DNA of 38,737 bases from the NCBI GenBank assembly GCA_030145385.1, contig JAQYVU010000037.1:1-38737 (forward strand), in the 5' to 3' direction. The stretch is from Desulfococcaceae bacterium (lineage in GTDB: Bacteria; Desulfobacterota; Desulfobacteria; Desulfobacterales; Desulfosalsimonadaceae). A model generated the notes under the pieces. The model was not told the DNA's origin, ran no database searches, and was given only the letters and a program-made list of their open reading frames with translations. The position numbers and the translations under genes were made by a program. Positions 27,943-38,385 of the stretch are shown one piece after another (positions within the stretch are counted from its first letter, which is position 1; each line of letters starts with the position of its first letter).

Positions 27943-28553
27943 TGAACATATTAAAATGGATCCCCAAAAACTTTTCCGCTGTTATCGCACCTGCTTTTTT
28001 TATTCTTTTGGTATCGGTTGAGGTCGTGATTGCTTCTTCCGGCGGTGGTGGTGAACATGGTGGGGGGCATGGCGGCGGTTGGGCTGCAACCGATACTTAC
28101 CGTGTTATGAATTTTGCCGTACTGGCCATTGCCCTGTTTTTCCTTTTAAAGAAACCTGTAGCTCAGTTTTTAAGCGATCGGATTCAAAGTATTCAGGAAC
28201 AGCTTGATGACCTTGAGGCAAAAAAAGCGGAAGCCGAAAAAAAACTTGCCGAGTATGAAATAAAACTTTCCACATTGAGCAGCGAGTCAGAAAAAATAAT
28301 TGACCAATATAAAGAGCAGGGCATCGCATTGAAGGAAAAAATTCTCAATGAAGCTGCTTTGGCTGCAGGAAAACTGGAAGAGCAGGCACGAAGGACAATT
28401 GAGCATGAATTCAAGCAGGCCCGGCAACAGCTTGAGGGTGAAGTTTTTGAAAAAGCCATTGCCAAGGCTGAAGAAAAACTTAAAAAAAGTATAACTGATC
28501 AAGACCAGAATAAGCTTGTTGATGAATATTTAACCAAGGTGGTGACAAAGTGA
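27942..28553 (+). CDS. atpF: ATP synthase F0 subunit b, with signal-like N-terminus and Gly/His-rich segment
   Basis: The 203-residue peripheral-stalk subunit has two hydrophobic stretches. The first (about 12-31, after MNILKWIPKN) looks like a signal peptide with possible cleavage after VIA at 29-31. Residues 33-46 are SGGGGEHGGGHGGG. The second (about 55-70) is the expected b-subunit anchor, followed by KKPVAQFLSDRI and a long coiled coil. If the first stretch is cleaved or spans the membrane, the Gly/His segment faces the periplasm. The gene overlaps b' by one base and atpH by four. Confidence 0.92.
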   Translation: MNILKWIPKNFSAVIAPAFFILLVSVEVVIASSGGGGEHGGGHGGGWAATDTYRVMNFAVLAIALFFLLKKPVAQFLSDRIQSIQEQLDDLEAKKAEAEKKLAEYEIKLSTLSSESEKIIDQYKEQGIALKEKILNEAALAAGKLEEQARRTIEHEFKQARQQLEGEVFEKAIAKAEEKLKKSITDQDQNKLVDEYLTKVVTK

Positions 28554-29101
28554 GAAGTTCAGCTATAGCAAGACGATATGCGAAAGCATTGATTTTGATT
28601 GGTAAAGAAGATAGCCAGGCAGAAACATACAGAGAAGAACTTGATACCATCGTCGGTTTGCTGAATAAAGAACAGATGCTTGAACAAGCTATCTGTAATC
28701 CTTTATACATTGCTTCAAGCCGTCGGAATGTTTTACTGGCAGTTGTTGATACGATGGAATTGTCAAAGGTCATAAAATCATTTGTTTTATTACTTTTTGA
28801 CAAAGGCCGGATCAATTTTCTGCGGGATGTAAGCAATTACTACAATGTTCTTGCAGATGAGTTGAAGGGAATTGTCAGGGCGGATCTGACAACCGCTACC
28901 GAGTTGACTGAAGAAATATTGGGTCAGATAAAAGACTCACTTTCCAAGATGACCGGTAAAGAGGTTACGCTGGAAACAAAACAAGATGTCAGTTTGATCG
29001 GCGGTATTGTGACAAAGATTGGAGATCTTGTGTTGGATGGAAGCATTAAAACACAATTACAAAATATGAGAGAATCATTAAAAAGGGGTGAGAGTGTCTA
29101 A
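28550..29101 (+). CDS. atpH: ATP synthase F1 subunit delta
   Basis: The 183-residue protein shows the delta/OSCP pattern: [19 protein letters not shown] at the N-terminus, [20 protein letters not shown] and [21 protein letters not shown] in the helical N-domain, and the C-domain motif [40 protein letters not shown]. It joins the top of F1 to the stalk. The start is GTG, overlapping the b-gene stop, and its TAA overlaps the alpha ATG, so translation is coupled. Confidence 0.96.
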   Translation: MRSSAIARRYAKALILIGKEDSQAETYREELDTIVGLLNKEQMLEQAICNPLYIASSRRNVLLAVVDTMELSKVIKSFVLLLFDKGRINFLRDVSNYYNVLADELKGIVRADLTTATELTEEILGQIKDSLSKMTGKEVTLETKQDVSLIGGIVTKIGDLVLDGSIKTQLQNMRESLKRGESV

Positions 29102-30618
29102 TGGATATTAAAGCCGAAGAAATAAGTCAGATTATTAAAGATCAGATTCAGGATTTTGACAAGAAGATCGAACTTAGCGAAACCGGTACTGTCTTGTCAG
29201 TCGGTGATGGGATTGCCCGTGTTTATGGCCTTGAAAAAGTTCAGGCATTGGAACTCGTTGAATTTCCAGGTGGTATTCTCGGGCTTGCATTGAACCTTGA
29301 AGAAGATAATGTGGGTGTTGCCATTTTGGGCGATGACTCCCATATCAAAGAAGGGGATATCGTAAAGCGTACCGGTCGTATCGCTGAAGTTCCTGTTGGT
29401 GAAGGTGTTTTGGGACGTGTTCTGGATGCTGCAGGCCAGCCGTTGGACGGTAAGGGCCCTGTTGAAACCACTGAAACACGCCGTATTGAAATGGTTGCAC
29501 CGGGTGTTATTGCACGTAAAAGTGTGCACGAACCATGCTACACCGGTCTTAAAGCCGTTGACGGTATGACACCGGTTGGTCGTGGACAGCGTGAACTGAT
29601 CATTGGTGACCGCCAGATTGGTAAAACAGCTGTTGCCGTTGATGCCATCCTGGCCCAGAAGGATACTGACATTTACTGTATTTATGTTGCCTGCGGTCAG
29701 AAAAAATCAACCGTTGCCCAGGTTATCGCAGTACTTGAAAAACACGGTGCCATGGAATACACCACCGTCATTGCAGCATGTGCCAGTGACCCGGCTGCTC
29801 AGCAGTATCTTGCGCCATATGCCGGTACTTCAATTGGTGAATACTTTCGTGACAGTGGAAGACATGCATTGATCATTTATGATGATCTGTCGAAACAGGC
29901 GGTTGCTTATCGTCAGGTTTCTCTCCTTTTAAGACGTCCGCCAGGCCGCGAAGCATTCCCCGGGGATATTTTTTATAACCATTCACGCCTGCTCGAACGT
30001 TCTGCTAAACTGAATGATGAACTGGGTGCCGGTTCTTTAACTGCTTTGCCGATTATTGAAACACAGGCTGGTGACGTTTCCGCATTTATTCCGACAAACG
30101 TTATTTCAATTACTGACGGCCAGATTTATCTTGAGCCCAGCATGTTCTTTGCCGGTGTACGTCCGGCGATTAACGTTGGCCTTTCCGTTTCCCGTGTTGG
30201 TGGTGCTGCTCAGGAAAAAGCCATGAAACAGGTGGCTGGTACACTTCGCCTGGATCTTGCTCAGTACAGAGAACTGGAATCATTTGCCGCTTTCGGATCA
30301 GACCTTGATGCATCTACTCAAAAACAGCTGACCCGTGGTGCCCGACTGGTTGAGATTCTAAAGCAGCCCCAGTATCAACCGCTGCCTCTTGAAAAACAGG
30401 TGTCGATCATGTTTGCCGGTACCAAAGGTTTTCTTGATGAACTGCCGCTTACTGTTCTGGCAAAATATGAAGCCGGTCTGTACCAGTTTATTGAAAGCAG
30501 ATACCCCCAGATATTCAGCGGTATAGCAGAAGAGAAAAAGATATCAGATGATATGGAACAATTATTGAATAAAGCGTTGGCTGAATACGGCGATGAGTTC
30601 AAAGATACCATTAAATAA
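29101..30618 (+). CDS. atpA: ATP synthase F1 subunit alpha
   Basis: The 505-residue subunit has the beta-barrel N-domain ([30 protein letters not shown]), the P-loop GDRQIGKT at 169-176 with K175, [33 protein letters not shown], and the signature [17 protein letters not shown]. These identify the non-catalytic alpha subunit. Codon choice looks more biased toward GGT/GTT than in neighbouring non-atp genes, consistent with high expression. A 55-base gap separates it from gamma. Confidence 0.98.
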   Translation: MDIKAEEISQIIKDQIQDFDKKIELSETGTVLSVGDGIARVYGLEKVQALELVEFPGGILGLALNLEEDNVGVAILGDDSHIKEGDIVKRTGRIAEVPVGEGVLGRVLDAAGQPLDGKGPVETTETRRIEMVAPGVIARKSVHEPCYTGLKAVDGMTPVGRGQRELIIGDRQIGKTAVAVDAILAQKDTDIYCIYVACGQKKSTVAQVIAVLEKHGAMEYTTVIAACASDPAAQQYLAPYAGTSIGEYFRDSGRHALIIYDDLSKQAVAYRQVSLLLRRPPGREAFPGDIFYNHSRLLERSAKLNDELGAGSLTALPIIETQAGDVSAFIPTNVISITDGQIYLEPSMFFAGVRPAINVGLSVSRVGGAAQEKAMKQVAGTLRLDLAQYRELESFAAFGSDLDASTQKQLTRGARLVEILKQPQYQPLPLEKQVSIMFAGTKGFLDELPLTVLAKYEAGLYQFIESRYPQIFSGIAEEKKISDDMEQLLNKALAEYGDEFKDTIK

Positions 30619-30673
30619 GTGATTGTTTCATACCTAATAATGAATAAATTATGCTGATAAGGGCAGTAAACAT

Positions 30674-31561
30674 ATGGCAACTCTAAAAGAAGTCCAAACA
30701 AAAATAGTCAGCGTCAAAAAGACCAAGCAGATTACAAAAGCCATGAATATGGTGGCAACGTCTCGGTTGCGCGGTGCCCAGACTACAATGGAAGCGTTTC
30801 GGCCCTACGCTGAAAAGTTTTCTGAAGTATTAGGCAATATTGCCGATAAAGCAGGAGATGACGCAAGTCCATTGTTAACCCCCCGTGAAGAGGTTAATAA
30901 GATAAATATCGTATTAATGACTTCCGACCGTGGTCTCTGCGGTGGTTTTAATTTTAATTTAATTGAAGCTGCTGAAAAATTGATGAATGAAAAAGTCAGT
31001 CAGGGTATTGATGTTTCATTTACCAATTTCGGGAAAAAAGGCCGTGACTGGTGTCGCAACAATAAACAACAGATCAACAAGGAATATTTAAACGTTGTTG
31101 GTGGTAAGTTTGGTTTTAATGTTGCTTCGACATCCGGCCAGGAATTAATTGATGGTTTTTTAGACGGAACTTATGATGAGGTTTACGTCGTTTTTGCCAA
31201 TTTCCAGGGAATGGCAGCGCAGCCGCCGGTCGTTAAACAGCTGTTACCGATTCCGGTCATTGAAACAGCTGAAGCTGACACGGACGATACATCGTACATT
31301 GCTGAGCATATTATTGAACCGTCTCCGGACGAATTATTAAATGAGATGCTCCCCAAAAATATTTTTATTCAGATTTACAATGGTTTGCTGGAAACGTCGA
31401 CCAGTGAACATGCTGCACGCATGAAAGCGATGGATAATGCAACCAAGGCGTGTAACGATATGATTGATAATCTGACGCTGGCATATAATAAAGCCCGCCA
31501 GGCTGCCATTACAATGGAACTGATGGATATTGTCGGCGGTGCCGAAGCGCTCAAGGGATAA
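30674..31561 (+). CDS. atpG: ATP synthase F1 subunit gamma
   Basis: The 295-residue rotor subunit has long terminal helices: ATLKEVQTKIVSVKKTKQITKAMNMVATSRLR at the start and EHAARMKAMDNATKACNDMIDNLTLAYNKARQAAITMELMDIVGGAEAL at the end, the classical gamma signatures. LMTSDRGLCGGFNFNL lies in the central Rossmann-like domain. No regulatory Cys loop of the chloroplast type is seen. The ATG has only a weak ribosome site (AAGGGCAG). Confidence 0.97.
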   Translation: MATLKEVQTKIVSVKKTKQITKAMNMVATSRLRGAQTTMEAFRPYAEKFSEVLGNIADKAGDDASPLLTPREEVNKINIVLMTSDRGLCGGFNFNLIEAAEKLMNEKVSQGIDVSFTNFGKKGRDWCRNNKQQINKEYLNVVGGKFGFNVASTSGQELIDGFLDGTYDEVYVVFANFQGMAAQPPVVKQLLPIPVIETAEADTDDTSYIAEHIIEPSPDELLNEMLPKNIFIQIYNGLLETSTSEHAARMKAMDNATKACNDMIDNLTLAYNKARQAAITMELMDIVGGAEALKG

Positions 31562-31594
31562 CCCGCAAATAATTTTGCAATATATAGTTTTTAG

Positions 31595-33019
<1,425 letters not shown>

Positions 33020-33048
33020 TTAAATTTAAAATAAGGTAGGGGAAGTTC

Positions 33049-33465
33049 ATGGCTGAGCTATTAAAATTAGAAGTCGTTACCCCGGAAAAATATGTAATCA
33101 GCGAGGATGTTGAAATAGTAATGGCACCTGGTACACTTGGAGAATTCGGTGTTCTCAGCGGTCATACACCCTTTTTGACATCTCTGAAGCCAGGCAAAAT
33201 TAATTATAAAGATGCATCTGGCAAGGAAAAAGCCCTTTTTGTTAGTGGCGGTTTTTCAGAGGCGCTTCCTGATAAGGTGACTATCCTTGCTGAATCAGCT
33301 GAAAGAAGACGTGATATCGATATCGATCGTGCACGGGCTGCTCTTGAAAGAGCTCAAAAACGGCTGGCTCAAGAAAAAGCGGATAATGTTAATTTTGAAC
33401 GTGCTAAAATTGCAATGTATCGTGCAATTGAACGTATTAAAATTGCTGAAACCCGGGGTTTATAA
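33049..33465 (+). CDS. atpC: ATP synthase F1 subunit epsilon
   Basis: The 138-residue protein shows the epsilon beta-sandwich motifs VVTPEKYVISEDVEIVMAPGTLGEFGVLSGHTPFLTSLKPG and LFVSGGFSEALPDKVTILAESAERR, then two C-terminal helices (IDIDRARAALERAQKRLAQ...). This long form can inhibit ATP hydrolysis in relatives. It ends the operon, with a terminator 54 bases later. Confidence 0.96.
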   Translation: MAELLKLEVVTPEKYVISEDVEIVMAPGTLGEFGVLSGHTPFLTSLKPGKINYKDASGKEKALFVSGGFSEALPDKVTILAESAERRRDIDIDRARAALERAQKRLAQEKADNVNFERAKIAMYRAIERIKIAETRGL

Positions 33466-33518
33466 CATATTTGGTATTCTAAATTTGTCGAACTTATCAT
33501 TTGGCAATATATCTTTAT

Positions 33519-33559
33519 AAAAAAAAGGACAAATCCTTTACTGGTTTGTCCTTTTTTTT
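33519..33559 (+). terminator. Rho-independent terminator of the atp operon
   Basis: AAAAAAGGACAAA at 33521-33533 pairs with TTTGTCCTTTTTT starting at 33545, with an 11-base loop and a T-tract to 33559. It cleanly ends the atp transcript; the A-rich left side could also work in reverse. Confidence 0.92.
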
Positions 33560-33602
33560 GTGATCTGTTTAACCGTGTTTATTATTTCTAAAGAAACCGA
33601 TT

Positions 33603-34355
33603 ATGAATGATTTGAATGATGGTTCCGTTGTGATTGTCATCCTTGCTGCAGGCAAGGGGACCCGGATGAAGTCTGACAAGGCAAAAGTACTGCATATCCT
33701 TTCGGGTCGGCCCATGATCATGCATGTTGTTGATACGGCTGTCAATGTTGCCGGGGAAAATATAATTATTGTTGTCGGCAATCAGGCTGAGAAAGTCAAA
33801 GAGGTTGTTTCAGCAAATGCTGATGTTTCTTTTGCTTTGCAAAATGAACAAAGAGGTACCGGACATGCTGTTCAGTGCGCATTGCCCGAATTATCAAAAG
33901 GCTGTAACAACGTTCTTATTTTATCCGGTGACGTTCCCCTTATAAAATCCTCAACCATCCGGGATTTGATTGCCGACCATGTGAATAATGAGAACGATGT
34001 TACGGTCCTGGGAGTTAGTCTTGAAAATCCTTTTGGATATGGCCGAATTGTGGAAAACAAGTCCGGCGGTGTTGAAAAAATAGTTGAAGAAACCGATGCA
34101 GACGAACTTGAAAAGAATATTACTACCGTGAATTCAGGTATATATTGTGTAAAACGGAATTTTCTTGAAATATCTTTATCTGAAATTAAGTCAAATAATA
34201 AACAAAATGAAATTTATTTAACGGATATTGTGGAGATCGCAAAAAATCATCACAACACAATTGGATTAAAGATGTGTGAAGACCAAACAGAAGTCATGGG
34301 CATAAATACCTCCCGGGATTTGCTGAATGTAGAAACCATGCTGATGGAATCATGA
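33603..34355 (+). CDS. Single-domain GlmU-like UDP-GlcNAc pyrophosphorylase
   Basis: The 250-residue protein is the N-terminal uridylyltransferase half of GlmU: VILAAGKGTRMKSDKAKVLH (nucleotide loop, residues 12-31), QNEQRGTGHAVQCALPEL, LILSGDVPLI, NPFGYGRIVE, EETDA, TVNSGIYC and NEIYLTDIVEIA. It should join GlcNAc-1-phosphate and UTP to UDP-GlcNAc. Bifunctional GlmU proteins are about 450 residues, with a left-handed beta-helix acetyltransferase half that is absent here. The next gene begins 61 bases on, with no beta-helix remnant, so this is a stable short form, not a fresh frameshift. The atpC-glmU order echoes enterobacteria. Confidence 0.85.
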   Translation: MNDLNDGSVVIVILAAGKGTRMKSDKAKVLHILSGRPMIMHVVDTAVNVAGENIIIVVGNQAEKVKEVVSANADVSFALQNEQRGTGHAVQCALPELSKGCNNVLILSGDVPLIKSSTIRDLIADHVNNENDVTVLGVSLENPFGYGRIVENKSGGVEKIVEETDADELEKNITTVNSGIYCVKRNFLEISLSEIKSNNKQNEIYLTDIVEIAKNHHNTIGLKMCEDQTEVMGINTSRDLLNVETMLMES

Positions 34356-34404
34356 AAATATCTTGACTTTAAAACATTGCAAATATTATAACTTAAACAA
34401 AGAA

Positions 34405-34410
34405 GTGAGG
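34405..34410 (+). promoter_or_regulatory. Ribosome-binding site supporting the TTG start of the ZapB-like gene
   Basis: GTGAGG lies 6 bases before the TTG at 34417, giving a start just ahead of the coiled coil. Confidence 0.7.
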
Positions 34411-34416
34411 TAAAAA

Positions 34417-34665
34417 TTGGATAATGATAATGTAATGCTCCAATTTGATCAGATTGAACAAAAGGTTGGAAATTTAATTACGCGATGTAAATCTCTTGAA
34501 AATTTAAATTTGGAACTTTCCGATAAAGTTAAAAGCTTGGAGGCTGAGCTTAACAAAAAGGTTGAAACAGAAAATAAACATTCGGAACAAAAGGCGTTGA
34601 TTCGTTCTAAGGTAGACAACATTCTGGCAAAACTTAACAATCTCAATGAAAACAAAATCGGGTAA
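34417..34665 (+). CDS. ZapB-like short coiled-coil protein
   Basis: The 82-residue acidic protein is nearly all coiled coil with heptad-like spacing (FDQIEQKVGNLITRCKSLENLNLELSDKVKSLEAELNKK). There is no membrane segment. Its size, coiled-coil nature and place directly before zapA fit ZapB-type division proteins that bridge ZapA-FtsZ and the chromosome terminus. Low sequence complexity means the family call rests on context. The start is TTG with a GTGAGG site; the end overlaps the longer possible zapA frame by 20 bases. Confidence 0.72.
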   Translation: MDNDNVMLQFDQIEQKVGNLITRCKSLENLNLELSDKVKSLEAELNKKVETENKHSEQKALIRSKVDNILAKLNNLNENKIG

Positions 34666-34705
34666 TAGGTGTTATTTACCGATTGGGGAAAGTGGTTATA
34701 ACTAC

Positions 34706-34999
34706 GTGGAGCAGGTAATAAAAATTGAACTCTTGGGGGAGACTTTTAAGTTTAAGTCTGAACAAAACCGTAAGAATTTAAAAGAAATATTATCGTATAT
34801 GATGGACGAACTCCACAAGGTTGAAGAACAGTTCCCCCCACACGCATTAAAAACCAATAAATTAGCCATACTCGTCATGACTGCATTGAATATATCCAAA
34901 CAGTATGTTGAGTTGACAAACAATCATTCAGAATTTTTAGAGTCTGTTTCATCCAGGGCATCGAAACTGGATGAAATGATTGACTGGCAAGAATATTAG
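34706..34999 (+). CDS. zapA: Cell division protein ZapA
   Basis: From GTG at 34706 the 97-residue product reads MEQVIKIELLGETFKFKSEQ, the typical ZapA start (VxIxxxGxxYxxxSE), followed by the dimer helices (LKEILSYMMDELHKVEEQ, TNKLAILVMTALNISKQYVEL) and a C-terminal coiled coil. ZapA cross-links FtsZ filaments. An upstream in-frame ATG at 34646 gives 117 residues, but its extra part (KTKSGNRCYLPIGES) is unlike ZapA and overlaps the previous gene. The 6S RNA gene follows, a zapA-ssrS order known in many proteobacteria. Confidence 0.85.
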   Translation: MEQVIKIELLGETFKFKSEQNRKNLKEILSYMMDELHKVEEQFPPHALKTNKLAILVMTALNISKQYVELTNNHSEFLESVSSRASKLDEMIDWQEY

Positions 35000-35077
35000 A
35001 TGGTTTTGTTTAATTTTTTCCACAAATAAGAATTTTACCAGACGATATCTTAAACGAATAAAATGAGAATATTATTT

Positions 35078-35256
35078 ATACCCCTGCTGTGTTCGTGATT
35101 GGATTATATCCCTTGACCCAATACTAACATTAAGGGAGCCTTCACTGGTTTTGGTGAGCAAGTTCCGCTTGAACGGAAAAGCCTAAAGAAGCTATAAGAC
35201 GCCCACCTTGACGGTCAGGTTCAAGGTCTATTCAACACGGCTTCAAGCGGGGGTAT
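35078..35256 (+). ncRNA. ssrS: 6S RNA (RNA polymerase regulator)
   Basis: About 179 bases with 6S hallmarks. The closing stem pairs TACCCC near 35078-35084 with GGGGGTA near 35249-35255, then GCTGTGTT (35086-35093) with AACACGGC (35234-35241). GTTTTGGTGAGCAAGTTCCG is close to the E. coli ...GGTTGGTGAGCA... arm. AAAAGCCTAAAGAAGC, ACGCCCACCTTGACGG and AGGTTCAAGG correspond to the conserved 3' side. 6S RNA mimics an open promoter and holds the housekeeping RNA polymerase. Exact ends are estimated from the stem. Confidence 0.9.
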
Positions 35257-35388
35257 TCATTTTATCATCTGATCTTTTTTTTCGACGGATCAATAATCTA
35301 TCCGCATTGTTTAATTTCATTTCACCTTTCCACCCTTTTGCAGCATCATAAAGAGTACTTGTTTATACCTCATCGCATGCATATCGTT

Positions 35389-35446
35389 ATTTTATCTTTA
35401 GAGACATCTCTATAATAATTTTATCTTTAGAGGCATCTCTATAATA
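35389..35446 (+). repeat. Two-copy 29-base tandem module with palindrome and TATAAT
   Basis: Units 35389-35417 and 35418-35446 differ at one base only (GAGACATC versus GAGGCATC). Each has an inverted repeat TAGAG[A/G]-CA-TCTCTA overlapping a TATAAT hexamer (35411-35416 and 35440-35445). The second unit ends 21 bases before the RNase Y start. Placement suggests tandem operator/promoter copies for rny. Confidence 0.8.
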
Positions 35447-35467
35447 TTTCATGCAGGGAGAAAATGA

Positions 35468-37030
35468 ATGGATGGAACATATATTTTATTAATTATCATC
35501 GGCGCTTTTTTTGGGTTTTTAGGCGCGCATTTCTTTCGTGAGCGAATCATCACTCAGAAAATGGAAGATGCCGACGATAAAGCCCGGATGATCGTTGAAT
35601 CTGCGGAACGCAAAGCCGAATCGCTTGTTAAAGAAGCGCAGCTTGAAGCCAAAGATCGTCTTTTTAAAATGAAAAGCGATTTTGATGCCGAGACCGTTGA
35701 ATCACGTGCAGAATTGAAAAAACTTGAAAACCGTTTACAGCAAAAAGAAGAAAATATAGAAAAAAAACACGACCAGGTGGAATTGCAGTTAAAAGAAGCA
35801 AATCGCAAAGACAAGGAACTTAATAAGCGAGACAGTAAAATTTCCGCACAGGAAAAGACCTATCATGATTTAATAGAAAGTCAAAAGAAGCAGTTGGAAA
35901 CAATATCGGGACTTACTGCCGAAGGCGCAAAAGAATTATTAATCCAGTCCATGGAAAATGAAGCCCGGCACGATGCAGCCAAAATAGTCAAACGTATTAC
36001 TGCTGAAGCCAAAGAAAACGCTGATAAGGAAGCCAAGAAAATCATGGCAACCGCCATGCAGCGATATGCCGGGGATTTTGTAGCTGAGCGTACCGTATCC
36101 GTTGTTCAACTGCCGGATGACGAAATGAAAGGGCGCATCATCGGACGTGAAGGCAGAAATATTCGTGCACTTGAAGCTGCAACCGGTATCGACTTAATCA
36201 TAGATGATACGCCGGAGGCCGTTATTCTCTCCGGGTTCAATCCGGTCAGGCGGGAAGTGGCCCGCTTGTCTTTGATCCGATTAATCGAAGACGGCCGTAT
36301 TCATCCGGCCAGAATTGAGGATATTGTTAAAAAAGTCACGGAAGAAGTCGATATCGATATTAAAGAAGCCGGTGATCAGGCGGCATTTGATTTAGGTGTT
36401 CACGGTATCAGTAATGAATTGATCCGCGTGCTTGGTCGTTTAAAGTTTCGAACAAGTTATGCTCAGAATGTATTGCAGCATTCGATCGAGGTGGGCTTTT
36501 TATGCGGTGCAATGGCGGCAGAGCTTGGGTTGAATATTAAACTGGCAAAACGCATGGGCCTGCTTCATGATATTGGAAAAGCGATTGACCATGAGGTAGA
36601 TGGTGCGCATGCTGATTTAGGCGCCAAGCTGGCAAAAAAATGCGGTGAATCACCAAAGGTTGTTCATGCGATAGCTGCCCATCATGAAGCGGTGATGCCT
36701 GAATCTGTTTATGACCTTCTGGTCCAGGCGGCCGACAGTCTTTCCGGTGCTAGACCCGGAGCCCGCAAGGAGTTGCTTGAGAACTACATTAAACGTCTTG
36801 ATGAGCTTGAAGCAATTGCAAATGGCTTCAAAGGTGTTTCCAATTCTTATGCCATTCAGGCGGGCAGGGAATTACGGGTTATTGTTGAAAGCGGAACGAT
36901 TTCAGATGATGACTCGATCATGTTAAGCAAAGATATTGTTAAAAAAATTGAAGAACTGTTGACATTTCCCGGTCAGATCAGAGTAACGGTGATCCGCGAA
37001 ACCAGAGCAGTGGAATATGCTAATAAATAG
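35468..37030 (+). CDS. rny: Ribonuclease Y
   Basis: RNase Y is a membrane-bound endoribonuclease that starts mRNA decay. The 520-residue protein has one N-terminal membrane segment (about 4-22), a long coiled coil (about 30-170), a KH domain with [10 protein letters not shown] at 222-231, and an HD domain with H367-D368 in [22 protein letters not shown] and [19 protein letters not shown] lies 7 bases before the ATG. A duplicated 29-base module with TATAAT hexamers precedes it. Together with 6S RNA upstream, two global RNA regulators are neighbours here. Confidence 0.97.
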   Translation: MDGTYILLIIIGAFFGFLGAHFFRERIITQKMEDADDKARMIVESAERKAESLVKEAQLEAKDRLFKMKSDFDAETVESRAELKKLENRLQQKEENIEKKHDQVELQLKEANRKDKELNKRDSKISAQEKTYHDLIESQKKQLETISGLTAEGAKELLIQSMENEARHDAAKIVKRITAEAKENADKEAKKIMATAMQRYAGDFVAERTVSVVQLPDDEMKGRIIGREGRNIRALEAATGIDLIIDDTPEAVILSGFNPVRREVARLSLIRLIEDGRIHPARIEDIVKKVTEEVDIDIKEAGDQAAFDLGVHGISNELIRVLGRLKFRTSYAQNVLQHSIEVGFLCGAMAAELGLNIKLAKRMGLLHDIGKAIDHEVDGAHADLGAKLAKKCGESPKVVHAIAAHHEAVMPESVYDLLVQAADSLSGARPGARKELLENYIKRLDELEAIANGFKGVSNSYAIQAGRELRVIVESGTISDDDSIMLSKDIVKKIEELLTFPGQIRVTVIRETRAVEYANK

Positions 37031-37042
37031 GGATTGTTGCGC

Positions 37043-38347
37043 ATGAATGTGATTAAGATACTGCAGGAACGTGGTTTTGTGGAAAATATGACTCATGAGG
37101 ATGAACTTCATGAGTACCTGGAAAATGGAGATGCTTCCTGTTACATTGGTTTTGATCCCACAGCATCCAGTCTTCATGTGGGAAGTCTTGTTCCGATTAT
37201 GTCGCTTGCCCATATGCAGCGAAACGGGCATCATCCGATTGCCCTTGTTGGCGGTGGGACCGGTCTGATTGGAGATCCGAGCGGCAAAACGGAAATGCGC
37301 AAACTGATTACCAAAGACGATGTGGCGTTTAATAAAGCCGGTATAAAGAATCAATTATCTAATTTTATTAATTTTTCGGACAATAGTGCGGAGCTTGTTG
37401 ATAATGCGGACTGGTTGACCGGTTTGGGATATATAGATTTTTTAAGAGATATAGGCCGTTTTTTTTCGGTCAATCGGATGGTCAAGGCTGAAAGTTACAA
37501 ATTGCGCCTTGAATCTGATGAGGGGTTAAGTTTCATTGAGTTTAATTACATGCTGCTTCAGGCTTATGACTTTATGCAACTTGCTGAAACGCATAACTGC
37601 CTCCTTCAGATGGGCGGCAGTGATCAGTGGGGCAACATCGTTGCCGGTGTAGATCTGGTTCGCAGAAAACTGCAGAAAACAGCATTTGGAATCACATTTC
37701 CTTTAATTACGACCAGTACCGGGGCCAAAATGGGAAAAACCGCCAGCGGTGCTGTCTGGCTGGACCCGGAACGGACTTCTCCCTATGATTACTATCAATT
37801 CTGGATTAATACGGATGATAATGATGTGGCCCGCTTTTTAGCCTTATTTACCTTTCTGCCAATGGAAGAGATTGAAGAAGTTAAAAAGCTGAATGGTGCT
37901 GATTTAAACAGTGCAAAATCCATTTTGGCATATGAAGCGACAAAAATTTGCCATGGGTTAGAGGAAGCACAAAAGGCAAAGCGCAGTGCATCTGCAAATT
38001 TTGGCGTGCGGATAATTCCGGATTCAATCTTGCCTTCGAGTGATGTAGAAAGGGGAAAGTCAGAAAATCAGGTAGTTGGATCGGATATCAATGATACAAC
38101 GCCCCAGACATCCTTTGAATCGACTAAATTTGAGTCCGGTATCCCGGCATTTAAACTTTTTCATGAAGTCGGCCTTGCCCAGTCCGGCAGTGCTGCGCGT
38201 CGGCTTATTGCCCAGGGCGGGGCATATTTAAACGGTAATCGCATTGAATCAATAGATTATATTGTTGTCTCCAGTGATATTGAAAATGATGAAATTCTTT
38301 TAAAAGCCGGCAAGAAAAAAATTCATAAATTAAAAATAAAAATGTAA
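37043..38347 (+). CDS. tyrS: Tyrosyl-tRNA synthetase
   Basis: The 434-residue class I synthetase charges tRNA-Tyr. It shows YIGFDPTASSLHVGSLVPIM (HIGH-type HVGS at 45-48), GGGTGLIGDPSGKTEMR, YMLLQAYDFMQL, QMGGSDQWGNIVAGVDL, and the KMSKS-type KMGKT at 229-233. A C-terminal S4 RNA-binding domain (LFHEVGLAQSGSAARRLIAQGGAYLNG) follows a Ser-rich linker of about 35 residues that looks longer than usual. ATG at 37043 with TAGGGA upstream is preferred over TTG at 37034 or 37037. It is 12 bases after rny and likely cotranscribed. Confidence 0.96.
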   Translation: MNVIKILQERGFVENMTHEDELHEYLENGDASCYIGFDPTASSLHVGSLVPIMSLAHMQRNGHHPIALVGGGTGLIGDPSGKTEMRKLITKDDVAFNKAGIKNQLSNFINFSDNSAELVDNADWLTGLGYIDFLRDIGRFFSVNRMVKAESYKLRLESDEGLSFIEFNYMLLQAYDFMQLAETHNCLLQMGGSDQWGNIVAGVDLVRRKLQKTAFGITFPLITTSTGAKMGKTASGAVWLDPERTSPYDYYQFWINTDDNDVARFLALFTFLPMEEIEEVKKLNGADLNSAKSILAYEATKICHGLEEAQKAKRSASANFGVRIIPDSILPSSDVERGKSENQVVGSDINDTTPQTSFESTKFESGIPAFKLFHEVGLAQSGSAARRLIAQGGAYLNGNRIESIDYIVVSSDIENDEILLKAGKKKIHKLKIKM

Positions 38348-38356
38348 CAAAACCTG

Positions 38357-38385
38357 TTGACAAAGAGTTTCACATTCTATATCTA
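38357..38385 (+). promoter_or_regulatory. Candidate promoter of the rRNA operon
   Basis: TTGACA at 38357-38362 is followed after 17 bases by TATCTA at 38380-38385. A second box TTGACT at 38448-38453 and a third TTGACA at 38594-38599 occur, but without convincing -10 partners. TGATCTTTGAAAAC at 38509-38522 resembles the boxA-like leader before 16S genes. Confidence 0.5.

Larger units (their letters stand above)
35000..35467. other. 468-base non-coding region holding 6S RNA and the RNase Y leader
   Basis: The region contains the 6S RNA (35078-35256), about 130 bases with no recognised element, and a duplicated 29-base module (35389-35446) directly before the RNase Y gene. No open frame is supported. 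The T-run at 35274-35281 after the 6S RNA may help end its transcript. Confidence 0.65.

Noticed and set aside
34646-34705. Upstream ATG for ZapA
   Set aside because: The extra 20 residues are unlike ZapA N-termini and overlap the previous gene; GTG at 34706 gives the usual length, although its ribosome site is weak.
35389-35446. CRISPR-like array
   Set aside because: There are two directly abutting 29-base units with no spacers, so it is a tandem duplication and not an array.
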